DNA of 64,000 bases, taken from Neostapfia colusana (Eukaryota > Streptophyta > Magnoliopsida > Poales > Poaceae). This document shows, one piece after another, positions 56,201 through 64,000 of this stretch. How positions within the stretch are numbered: the stretch's first letter is position 1; the number at the start of each line of letters is the position of its first letter. The notes beneath the pieces were generated by a model. That model saw only the letters and a program-made list of their open reading frames with translations, searched no databases and was not told the origin of the DNA. The stretch lies in the NCBI GenBank assembly GCA_030760725.1, contig JASWHV010000012.1, positions 36,921,652 to 36,985,651 of the forward strand, written 5' to 3'. A program made the position numbers and the translations under genes.

Positions 56201-57818
56201 GATAAAGGATTACAAAATAGAGATCCATTATCATCCGGGCAAGGCAAACGTAGTGGCAGATGCGCTGAGCCGCAAGTCACACGTCAATAATCGGACCATC
56301 ACACCGTTGGAAGAGAGCGAACCACCACTACATGTGGTTCCACACGGAGCTCTCTACAACCTAGCTTTGATCCCCACCATCCGTGAAGAGATAGCGGCAG
56401 CCCAGAAGAATGACAAGGGCATGTCACATTTGCGGAGACGTGTAGACAGTGGGGAGTTGAAATGTTTCCGGAAGGACGGAGACGGCATCCTATGGTTCAA
56501 GGACCGGATTGTCGTACCCCGAAACCCGGAACTACGGAAGAAGATCTTTGATGAGGCTCACTTATCAAAGTTCTCTATTCACCCCGGCAGTAACAAGATG
56601 TATCACGAACTCAGAAGAAAATTTTGGTGGACACGGATGAAGCGCGAGGTTGCAAAATACGTGTCCGAGTGTGATACATGTCGGAGGGTGAAGGCAGATC
56701 ATATGCGGAAACTGGGACTGCTACAACCACTGGGCATTCCTGCCTGGAAGTGGGAGGACGTGAGCATGGACTTCATCGTCGGTTTACCCACCACCTTGCA
56801 GAAACATGATTCGGTGTGGGTGATCGTCGATCGGCTCACCAAAGTTGCCCATTTCATCCCGGTCAACAGAAATTACAACGCCAAGAAGTACGCTGAACTG
56901 TACATCTCACGGATCCTATGCTTATACGGCGTACCCCGTACCATCATATCGGACCGGGGCACTTTATTTGTGTCCCGTTTTTGGGAGCAGCTGCACGCTG
57001 CCTTGGGGACAAAGCTGATCCATAGTTCAGCCTACCACCCGCAGACGGATGGGCAAACGGAGCGGGTAAATCAAATCTTAGAAGACATGCTACGAGCTTG
57101 CGCTATCAACCGCGGCAAGAATTGGGATGATCACTTGCCGTTAGCCGAGTTCTCGTACAATAATGGGTACCAAGCCAGCATCAAGATGGCACCTTACGAG
57201 GCGCTATACGGTAGGAAATGCCGCACACCATTGAACTGGTGTGAGTCTGGCGAAAGAGTTACCTTCGGGGCTGACCTTGTCAACAATGCGGAAGAAAAGG
57301 TTCGACTGATTCAAGCGAACCTAAAAGCCGCTCAATCCCGTCAGAAACAATATGCGGACCGGAGAAGGCGCCCATTACAATTCGAAGTTGGAGATCACGT
57401 ATATCTACGGGTGTCTCCAATGAAGGGCGTAAACAGATTTGGGGTAAGAGGAAAGTTGGCACCCCGATACATCGGTCCATTCCAGATTACCGAAAGATGT
57501 GGATCAGTGGCATACCAGCTGAAATTACCAGAAGCACTTTCCGATGTGCACGACGTCTTTCACGTTGCCCAGCTGAGGAAGTGTCTTAAGCTATCAACTA
57601 CCATTCAGCTGGAAGACATTGAAGAACTGCAACCGGATCTCACCTATCGGGAGGAACCGGTGCAGATTATTGATGAAAAGGCCCGAACCACACGCAACCG
57701 TACGTTGTGGTTCTACAAGGTTCTATGGAGTAATCACTCCATGGACGAAGCAACATGGGAGAGCGAAGAATTCCTTCGCACTAACTACCCCGAATTTTTC
57801 ACGTCGCATATCCGGTAA
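53262..57818 (+). CDS. gag-pol: Gag-pol polyprotein of element G (1518 codons, intact)
   Basis: The ATG at 53262 (MTRTHANPD) aligns with the gag starts of B (MVRAH) and E (MVRTR), so the frame's upstream GTG extension is not used. Domains by approximate residue: Gln/Pro-rich 20-50; gag domain 80-270; CCHC knuckle CYKCCRPGHFASSC about 357; protease DSGATHNF about 434; RT 590-830 with FIDDILVYS about 745; RNase H 890-1010 (CDAPG, YTDHK); integrase zinc finger 1100-1146; DDE core (SMDFIVG, SDRG, TDGQTERVNQ) 1165-1270; chromodomain-like end 1460-1512 (WESEEFL). All catalytic residues I can recognise are present. Gag and pol share one frame, as in many chromoviruses, so protease would process a single precursor. 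CDAPG departs from the usual CDASG. Confidence 0.95.
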   Translation: MTRTHANPDVGGTSQGGETSQPPPEDSSVQQQQQQQQTPPPPLPTVTLADIVAAMAGSHQQHTELLQTPIANTSRPERRQEREERQQSSYSEFLATHPPVFSRVDEPLDADNWLRAIEMKFGLLQISEQRKTQFAVQQLHGSASAWRANFCASQPTDRVMTCAEFRTAFRAYHIPPGLMKRKTQEFLHLQQGSRNALEYSRAFNDLALYASYHADTDEKRRDHFYQGLNPLLKDKLAMFNRGSLNDIIDAAIVQEDSGKELAATERKRSAPQSSGEGGGPSQKFWMVNRPPSGPRWQPPQRSMPFRSRPYSSPAFRPALPVPPQQQQQQRAMPRAFAPQQRMPGFRPPSTPPAAATCYKCCRPGHFASSCPERQGGRVAPQFPGRNQPQNPTNARRANPRPGTVHQLAIEDVPEGEPILAGMFQLHQHPAIVLFDSGATHNFISQAFIAKHSLPILPTDSPYLICSPGGKISASVMVSKAPLCLAGRLYPTSLIILEGQKVDVILGMSWLTRHGAVLDTVLRLVHLNSEVHGSHSLFLDSPEIKLPSVYQATTIRLEDIPVVREFPDVFPDDLPGMPPDREVEFKIELAPGTTPISQRPYKMAPKELAELKTQLTDLLEKGFIRPSSSPWGCSALFVKKKDETLRLCVDYRPLNAVTIKNKYPLPRIDMLFNQLVEAKIFSKMDLRSGYHQIKIRAEDILKTAFSTRYGLYEYLVMSFGLTNAPAHFMYLMNSVFMPELDKFIVVFIDDILVYSKSEEDHKKHLRIVLQRLRDHKLYAKFSKCEFWISQVPFLGHIISAEGIAVDPSKITQVLNWKSPRTVHEVRSFLGLAGYYRRFIPNFSKIAKPMTELLKKATKYVWSPACEAAFKALVKYLTSAPVLAQPDTTKPFDVYCDAPGVGLGCVLMQDRRVVAYGSRQLRNHEQNYPTHNLELAAVVLALKMWRHYLLGNLVHLYTDHKRLKYIFTQKELNMRQRRWLELIKDYKIEIHYHPGKANVVADALSRKSHVNNRTITPLEESEPPLHVVPHGALYNLALIPTIREEIAAAQKNDKGMSHLRRRVDSGELKCFRKDGDGILWFKDRIVVPRNPELRKKIFDEAHLSKFSIHPGSNKMYHELRRKFWWTRMKREVAKYVSECDTCRRVKADHMRKLGLLQPLGIPAWKWEDVSMDFIVGLPTTLQKHDSVWVIVDRLTKVAHFIPVNRNYNAKKYAELYISRILCLYGVPRTIISDRGTLFVSRFWEQLHAALGTKLIHSSAYHPQTDGQTERVNQILEDMLRACAINRGKNWDDHLPLAEFSYNNGYQASIKMAPYEALYGRKCRTPLNWCESGERVTFGADLVNNAEEKVRLIQANLKAAQSRQKQYADRRRRPLQFEVGDHVYLRVSPMKGVNRFGVRGKLAPRYIGPFQITERCGSVAYQLKLPEALSDVHDVFHVAQLRKCLKLSTTIQLEDIEELQPDLTYREEPVQIIDEKARTTRNRTLWFYKVLWSNHSMDEATWESEEFLRTNYPEFFTSHIR

Positions 57819-57874
57819 TTTTCCACCGTCCTCTCTCATATTTTCACCTTATAATCTCGGGACGAGATTCTTTT

Positions 57875-57887
57875 AAGGGGGGAGGAA
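57875..57887 (+). other. Polypurine tract of element G
   Basis: AAGGGGGGAGGAA directly precedes the 3' LTR TGTAAGGG, after CTCGGGACGAGATTCTTTT. Confidence 0.88.
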
Positions 57888-60800
57888 TGTAAGGGCCTCA
57901 GTTTTTGACACACATTGGCAGTGTTCATCACCACACCACACACCTCATTTGAGGAAGGATGATGAACACAAATGAAGAGCAAGTAACAATTATCAACATG
58001 CTCATTAGAGAACAAACTCACACATTGCAAAAGTGGTATTTTCCACATGTGATATAGGTGGGCTGGACATATGAAAACTCCTACACTTTACTAAGGATGT
58101 CCATGCCAAGTTTCACCCAAATTCAAAACCCTTTTGAGGTCATTTTGGGTATAGTTAGGAAGAGGGCAGTTTGAAACCATATTCAAATTCAAACTGTTTT
58201 TATCCCATGAATTTAAAAGTGGGAGGCATATTCTTACTCAGCACATTTTTGCGAGCCCACACGCCAATTTTCACTCCATTTGGAGTTGATCTTGACATGA
58301 ACTAAGTGGGGCAAATTCAAACTTCATTTGAATTCAAAACTGCACTTTTGCTGAAATTCACTCAAACCAAACGCAATTCAAATCCTATTCAATTCGAATG
58401 GCTCAAGGGTGAATAATCTGAATCACCAGGGGTATTATGGGGTTCACTGTTCACTACAGTGATCAGGAGTAAATTTCAGAGGTCAAAACCCTGGGTGGGA
58501 CCCACATGTCATAGAGGGAAGAAGGAGAAACTTGCAACCAAAGTCAGAGTCTCGGTGGGAAATTCCACCGAGCAGCTGTCGGCTGTGCCACCGAGCAGCT
58601 ACCGGCGCCACCAGCTGCTTCCCCCTCCGCGCGCTGGCGCCCAGGGCGGCTTGCTCGCGCCCCCACGCGACCGGCACCGCCTCGGCCGAGCAGGAGTCGG
58701 CCGGCTATATCTTCTCGCGGGCAACCCGAGCAGCGGCATTGTCTCTCGCCACAGCTCTCTGCTCAATCGGGAAAATCAGCAAAACCATATCCTCCTTCGT
58801 CCTTGAGCTGCTAGAAAGCCACCTGAGGTCGCACTTCACCTCCCCAACACCAGAAACCCCGAGCTCCGACCTCCTTTGCCCAAGAGCGATCGCCACCGCG
58901 GCGACCTAGCCTCAGCCGAGAGTCAGGCGCCTGTGGACAGCGTTCCACAGGTCTTTACACGGTCCAGCAAGAGAGGCAACAGAACCGCGCGACCACCGTG
59001 CTGCTCTCCTCCAAGTTTGGAAGCCAACCGTGAAGCATCCGCAGAGAATTTCTAGTTTTTGCTCCGGCGACCATAACCCGAGCTTCCGGTACGGTTTCTT
59101 TAAATTCTCGCTCTATGATCTTTCGGAGGTCATCAAATCTTGCACTTAGACGCTGGACTAGCTGGCGATCAAGTTCTTTTCTGCATCCGTAGCGTGAAGC
59201 TGGCTAGGAGTGACGAATTTCGAGCTCGATCGAGGGCGGTCATGGCAGGCATGATCGGTCACACGGTGCCGACCCACTTGCCGCCATCCCCGAACCCTCT
59301 TGACACCTTGTCGAGCTCCCTAGAGGTACACTGATGCTGTAGGACCGTTTTTTCGAGATGTTGGCGGGTTAGGACCCACAGTCGACAGTGCCGAACCTCA
59401 ACCGAGGCCGCGGCACGTCGCCGGGCTATTTCCAGTCACCCCAGCCCGACCTGATACCACCGACGTGTTCCTCGACGTCGACAACCCCCTGGCGGCGAGT
59501 TTCAGACCATGGGAGGTCCGGCAGCGGCGAGCCGGCGAGCTCCGGGTCTGCTCCGGCGAGGTCGGCGGCGCGGGCGCGGGAGAACGGTGGGAGGAAGACG
59601 AAGCCGGCTGGCCCACGTGTCAGCGGCTAAAGAATTTAAATTGGGATCGGGTGTGGCCGGGGATCGGCTGTACTGGCGCGCCAATACCCTGTGAGCTCCG
59701 GTGTGCCGGACACCTCCGCGCTCGACACGTGTGGTAGCTCCGGTGTGCCGGGCACCTCCGCGCTCGACACGTGTCCCCGCGGGTCCCCGAGAGTTTAAAC
59801 TTTTTCCCCGATTTTCAGAATTCTTCCAAACTTCAAATCCTCGTAACTTTGGCTAGAAAGCTCCAAATTGAGTGAACCAGATTTTGCTGGATTCAGCTCT
59901 TCGAGTACTTTCCAGCAAATCAAGTTTCACTTCATGAAAACCCTTAATTCTCCAGAATTAATTCCTCAAAGTTTAAACTGTTAGGAATTTTAACTGGAGA
60001 ATCCTTTGGAGGAAAATCCTGAAATTTTGCTGGGATGTTCACCAAAATATCCCTGAACTACCATAGAAATTTTAGATCCATTTGAGCTCATCTGATCCAC
60101 CTAATCGTGTGATTAGTGAAACTGTTCCAGAGAAATTAGAAAATGTTCAGAAACATTTTCAGAATTTTCTCTGAAATTGTTTAGCTCATAACTTTAGCTA
60201 GGGACTTTCAAATTAAGTGAGACCAACTCCATTAGAACCCTCTGCAAATATAGTTTTCATAAAGTCATAGTTGGCTTCATGAAAATTCCTAGAACACACT
60301 AAGAGTTCCAATTAAGGTCAAGGACATAATTAATTGTGGAGGGCTCAAATGAGCTTTGCTGCAAATAAAACTTGACCAATTCTTTGTTTAGGTTGTAACC
60401 AAGCCACAATAAAAGTTTCACAGTCATTAGGTCTGTCTAGCAAAAGTTATAGACTTCACAACTTCAAACCTAATACAAATGCATTAAATTAATACATGTA
60501 TTGTTTCTATCATGTAGTCGCTAAGGTCGAGGAGGAACCCGAAGTCCTAGACTTCGTAACTCCGGAGGAACAGCTAGCCTACAACCAAGAGCAGCAAGGC
60601 AAGCCCTGGTTTGCATTAACCTTTTTACAATTTTTTTTATTGTTTTGAGCACATACTTGCTTCCTTTATTCTGTGCATTAGAGTCTTGTTTGGAAGCCCC
60701 ACTGCATAGCCAAGAGAACCATGGGTTGGGTTTAGGATTGCAAACCCCGTTAGCTACTGCATTGCTAGGATAAAGTAGGATTCGGTACAAGTCGAGTAGT

Positions 60801-62008
60801 TGGAACTACTCGCGAGCATAGGCTAGAGGCACTCGACTCGGGTAGTAATAGCACATGAAACACATGGCAAGAAAATGAGACTAAGCCGAGGGTAAGGGCA
60901 GCAGGACTTTGGGGCTTGTGTGCTGTAGCTCCGCTTGTGTCGATTGAGGACCGAGCCGTGTGCGGGCCTGTTGAACAAGCTAGAACAGTACCGAAGACCT
61001 ACCGGCTATATGGGAACCGGGAAACTGATGTAACTCGGGTAGCTGGGTATTGAGGCATTGCCCGTCGTTCAGAGGGTAGGTTGAGAGCTCGAGGTGTAAA
61101 TCGGCTGGCGGCACAGAGATGCGCGTGCAGAGACCTCTTGCTCGGGACGATGGGACCGGTTCAATATTTGGCTGACGGTTGAAAGGTAGTTGCGTACGGC
61201 GTCCGTGATGGTTGTGGTAGGCAACATCGAGTACGGGCGTACGTGACGGGTTATTCGGGTAACCCTGCAGGTGTAAATCGATTATAATCGCCGTCCCTCG
61301 CGGTCAGTGAGTACCACTTGTTCACTGTACCGTGACGTAGAAAGAATAGGCTAGTTACATGTTAAAATGTTGCTGATTGAAAGATGGACATTGATTGTTA
61401 ATGATATGCTGTAGCTTAGAGCTAACTAAAGTTCTTTTCAACTTTGGGAAAAGTACATGAGAGAAATGCGTTTCTTGTTTGATTGCGGCTCACTCATGTG
61501 CCTTAGCGTAAGGTTCTCCACAACCTGCTGCTAAAACTTGAAAGTAAGGTTCTACTAATTAAGCGAGTCCTTGCAACTGATTTTTACCTCATGTAACCAA
61601 TTACCCTCATGTAGAAGTTCCATGTTTAGGTGAGACGGGTCAGACTTGCTGAGCCTTCGTGCTCACTGCTTGTGTTTGAAGCTTTTGCAGGGTTCTTGAG
61701 GAAGGGACTCCCGAAGAGGAGACGGAACCCCAGGAGGGGAACCCCGTCGAGTGGGAGTCGTGCACGCCGCAGAGTTAGTGTGCGTGTGTGCTAGCAAGGA
61801 CACGTTCGAGGGACGAACGTGCACTTGATGCTTAGTCTATGCCCGCGAGTGTAGACTGAACTTATTTCGATGTAAACATGTTCATAAACTTGTTTATGTA
61901 ATAAAATTTCCGCTTCCGCTTTGTACCTTTGACGTGTGTTATACGGTGCTGTGCAACGCAGCACCCCTCAGCCTGATCCTGGCTCGACAGGACCTTGGGG
62001 TCGTGTCA
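57888..62008 (+). repeat. 3' LTR of element G (4121 bp)
   Basis: It matches the 5' LTR from TGTAAGGGCC to GTCGTGTCA and retains about 225 bases (59880-60102) missing from the 5' copy. TGATA follows at 62009. Hairpin 1 lies near 60790, hairpin 2 at 61455-61499 and hairpin 3 at about 61945. The acidic ORF copy here has a one-base loss in exon 2. Confidence 0.93.
60518..61778 (+). pseudogene. LTR-embedded acidic ORF, G 3' LTR copy (exon 2 frameshifted)
   Basis: Exon 1 (60518-60598) is open and 81 bases, with two amino-acid changes from the 5' copy (one Gly to Glu, one Asp to Asn). Exon 2 begins after GCTTTTGCAG but lacks one base soon after its start (GGTTCTTGAGG against GGTTCTATGAGG in the 5' LTR), which breaks the frame before the conserved tail and TAG at 61776. 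Confidence 0.5.
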
Positions 62009-62013
62009 TGATA

Positions 62014-64000
62014 CGTCCAAGGAATGGAACCGATGTGAGCCAAAACTCGCATTTGCATAATTTGGCATAAAGCTTGTGATCACGAAGGCGTTGGAGAACA
62101 ATGCGAAGGTGTTGAAAATGTTCCTCCTCTGATTTAGAATACACAAGAATGTCGACAATGATGACCATGACAAACTTGTCCAACTCCGGCATGAAAACCG
62201 AATTCATGAGATACATGAAATAAGCCGGTGCATTAGTAAGTCCAAATGACATCACCAGATATTCGTATAGGCCATACCTAGTTTAGAAAGCTGTTTTTGG
62301 AACATCTTCGGGACGAATTTTGATTTGATTATGCCCGGATCGGAGATCAATTTTGGAGAATACCTTGGCACCAACGAGTTGATCGAAGAGAATGTCAATG
62401 TGAGGTAGAGGATATTTATTCTTGATGGTGACAGCGTTTAGTGGGCGGTAGTCCACACATAGCCGTAATGACTCATCTTTCTTCTTGACAAATAAAGCTG
62501 GACAACCCCAAGGAGAAGAGCTTGGACGGATAAATCCCTTCTCCATGAGCCCTTTGAGTTGCTCCTTCAATTCAGCCAACTCATTAGGCGCCATTTTATA
62601 TGGTTTCCGTCAGATATGAGTAGTTCCTGGTACCAACTCGATCTTGAACTCAACCTCTCGATCAGGTGGCATACCCGGAAGGTCATCGGGGAAGACATCA
62701 TAATATTCACATACAACCGGGATGTATTCAAGTCGAGCTCCTTCGATATGGTAGGCCGCTGAAATTTTATGAGAAGTTTCTGGAAGAGATATGAATTGAA
62801 GGCCATGCTCGGAAGAATTTAATCGGAGAGTACGTGACCCAACATTCAAAGCAACCTTGTGTTGAGTCATCCAAGACATACCGAGTATGATATCTATCCC
62901 TTGACCTTCCAAAACCAAAAGATTAGTAGGATAGACTTTATCATTCAAGAGAATTGGGGCCCTACGACCATATGGTTTGCTGAAATTGTACCACCAGGAG
63001 AGTGAATAATAAAGGGAGAGCCCACTATGATTGTTGGCAATTGATGCCTTTGAGTGTAGGATTTACTAATGAAACTATGAGTTGCTCCGGAATCGAAAAG
63101 AATAAGGGTGGGGTGACCAAAGACCGAGAACATACCTGCAAGTACCGTTCTCCCTCAGAAATTTCCTCGGCTTCAACATAATTTACTCGTCCTAATTTTG
63201 AGGTGTCTTTCCTTTGTGCAGCAGCAGACAAGTTGGATCCCTGAGCGAACTGAGTGGCCGCAGTAGGAAGTTTTGCCTGCCTGCATTCACGTGAGAAATG
63301 GCCTGGCTGTCCACAAGTATAGCACTGCCGGCTCTGGCTTCTAGCGCCCTGAGGTGGACGATTTCGATTGGTGCCTTGCTGCTGCAGGTAAGCAGTAGGA
63401 ATCATACGGGCAGGCTGCTGGTATTGTTGTGGCAAGTATTGTTGTTGGGGCTGAAATGAAGAGTAGTTTGGCCGGAAAAATCGGCCCTGTTGTGGGCTTG
63501 GCATTGCCTTGAATTTCTGCCCGGTCGGAGAGCGATAAACCAACCGGTATTTTGGTGGTGGTCCACTAGAGCTGCCACCACCGAATCCACTCTAAGCAAT
63601 ACTCCTCTTTTTCTTTTCAGCTTGATGAGTGCGGTGTGCCTCTTCTTGAATGATCGCTGCATTCACAAGGTCGAGGAAAGACCAACCATGGTGTAAGGCA
63701 AGCTTATCCCTCAACTTGGTGTTGAGACCACGGAAGAAGCATTCTCTTTTCTTGGCGTCAGTATTCACGTACTCCGATGCATATTGGGCCAAGTGGTTAA
63801 ACGCCTTCGAGTATTCAAGTGCACTCTTGCTCCCTTGCTTTAGCTCAAGAAATTCTTGAAGATTCTTTTGCATAACACCCATAGGGACGTGATGGGCACG
63901 GAAAGCTTCACAAAATTCAGCCCAAGGCACTTGATGACCGGCAGGGACCGTGGCCATATAGTTCACCCGCCAAGCTCCCGCCGAACCATGGAGTTGTTGT
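62014..64000 (-). pseudogene. gag-pol: Element F gag, protease and RT, N-terminal part (minus strand, truncated by window end)
   Basis: On the minus strand, gag (AEFCEAFRAHHVPMGVMQKNL; NAAIIQEEAHR) enters from the window edge and meets TAG at about 63594. The knuckle CYTCGQPGHFSREC (about 63320), protease DSGATHSF (about 63080) and RT (FGLTNAPAYF) follow. A frameshift in protease near 62945, a TGA just before KPYKMAP (about 62609) and a stop near 62283 interrupt it. The RT catalytic site reads IIVDILVYS where others have FIDDILVYS, so a metal-binding aspartate is replaced by valine. The frame breaks off at FLGRI, where G inserted. Confidence 0.88.

Larger units (their letters stand above)
46663..62008 (+). 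mobile_element. Element G: full-length, apparently coding-competent chromovirus (15.3 kb)
   Basis: G has both LTRs (TGTAAGGGCC...GTCGTGTCA), primer binding site, leader, accessory ORF, one uninterrupted gag-pol frame and polypurine tract. Perfect target duplications TGATA flank it at 46658-46662 and 62009-62013. The LTRs look very similar by eye, apart from a ~225-base deletion in the 5' copy, so insertion is recent. It is the innermost element, splitting F pol between FLGRI and ISAEGI. Confidence 0.95.
41439..64000 (-). mobile_element. Element F: chromovirus on the minus strand, split by G, running off the right end
   Basis: Read on the minus strand, F shows gag, protease, RT (64000 down to 62009), then after removal of G the rest of RT, RNase H, integrase, chromodomain (46662-44489), polypurine tract and 3' LTR (44414-41439). 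Its 5' LTR is beyond the window. The candidate target duplication beside its LTR end is TCCCG (41434-41438). It inserted in the protease of E. Confidence 0.92.

Noticed and set aside
1..64000. tRNA, rRNA, CRISPR array or bacterial-type operons
   Set aside because: None seen. The TGGTATCAGAGC matches are primer binding sites, not tRNA genes, and all repeats are LTRs or LTR-internal arrays.

Overview
The window is nuclear DNA from a plant, most likely a grass. It consists almost entirely of LTR retrotransposons nested inside one another. The grass call is an inference from the ~4 kb LTRs of the chromodomain-bearing Ty3/gypsy elements (Tekay/Del-like), a Sirevirus-type Ty1/copia element, a Tourist-like MITE and GC-rich LTR islands flanked by GGGACCCACATGTCAG-like motifs. 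I found no host gene, tRNA, rRNA or CRISPR array. Only a 310-base stretch (6723-7032) cannot be assigned to an element. The species cannot be told from this sequence.

Layout. Element A (1-6722, +) is the pol end and 3' LTR of a chromovirus. After the unassigned spacer, an LTR fragment H (7033-7380) is cut by copia element D (7381-9411). D is cut by Sirevirus C (9412-11810, 29943-30391 and 30392-33949). C is hit twice. Chromovirus B (11811-29942, TSD TCTGC) splits its gag, and B's 3' LTR itself holds a reversed solo LTR S (25987-29914, TSD TGAAC). Chromovirus E (33950-41438) splits C's reverse transcriptase. E carries a MITE (41083-41284) in its protease and is cut by reversed chromovirus F (41439 to beyond the window end). 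F is split by G (46663-62008, TSD TGATA), a full-length element with one uninterrupted gag-pol frame of 1518 codons. The insertion order is therefore H, D, C, then B (S) and E (MITE, F (G)). The remainders of H, D, C, E and F must lie to the right of the window.

Main discovery. The ~3-4 kb LTRs of at least four different elements (A, E, F, G) contain the same hidden two-exon reading frame. An acceptor-like TAG is followed by a 78-81 nt acidic exon, then a GC donor (AG|GCAAGCC), an intron of about 1.0-1.1 kb, a CAG acceptor and a second exon. The intron phase is always 1 and exon 2 encodes a recognisably similar tail (YEE..., W/L-E-P/S-x-S/T). The frame and phase survive although the nucleotide sequences have diverged, which points to selection on a short LTR-encoded acidic peptide. 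The intron and LTR end also hold three short hairpins whose paired bases change together between families.

A second system lies in the 5' leaders. B, E and G each have a splice-donor-like site after the primer binding site and a CAG acceptor directly abutting the gag ATG. G has an additional accessory ORF (52052-52989, frameshifted) whose ATG also abuts a CAG. This suggests alternative splicing to two products. G is the youngest and the only apparently coding-competent element. A, B, C, D, E and F are interrupted, truncated or carry stops, frameshifts or lost catalytic residues.
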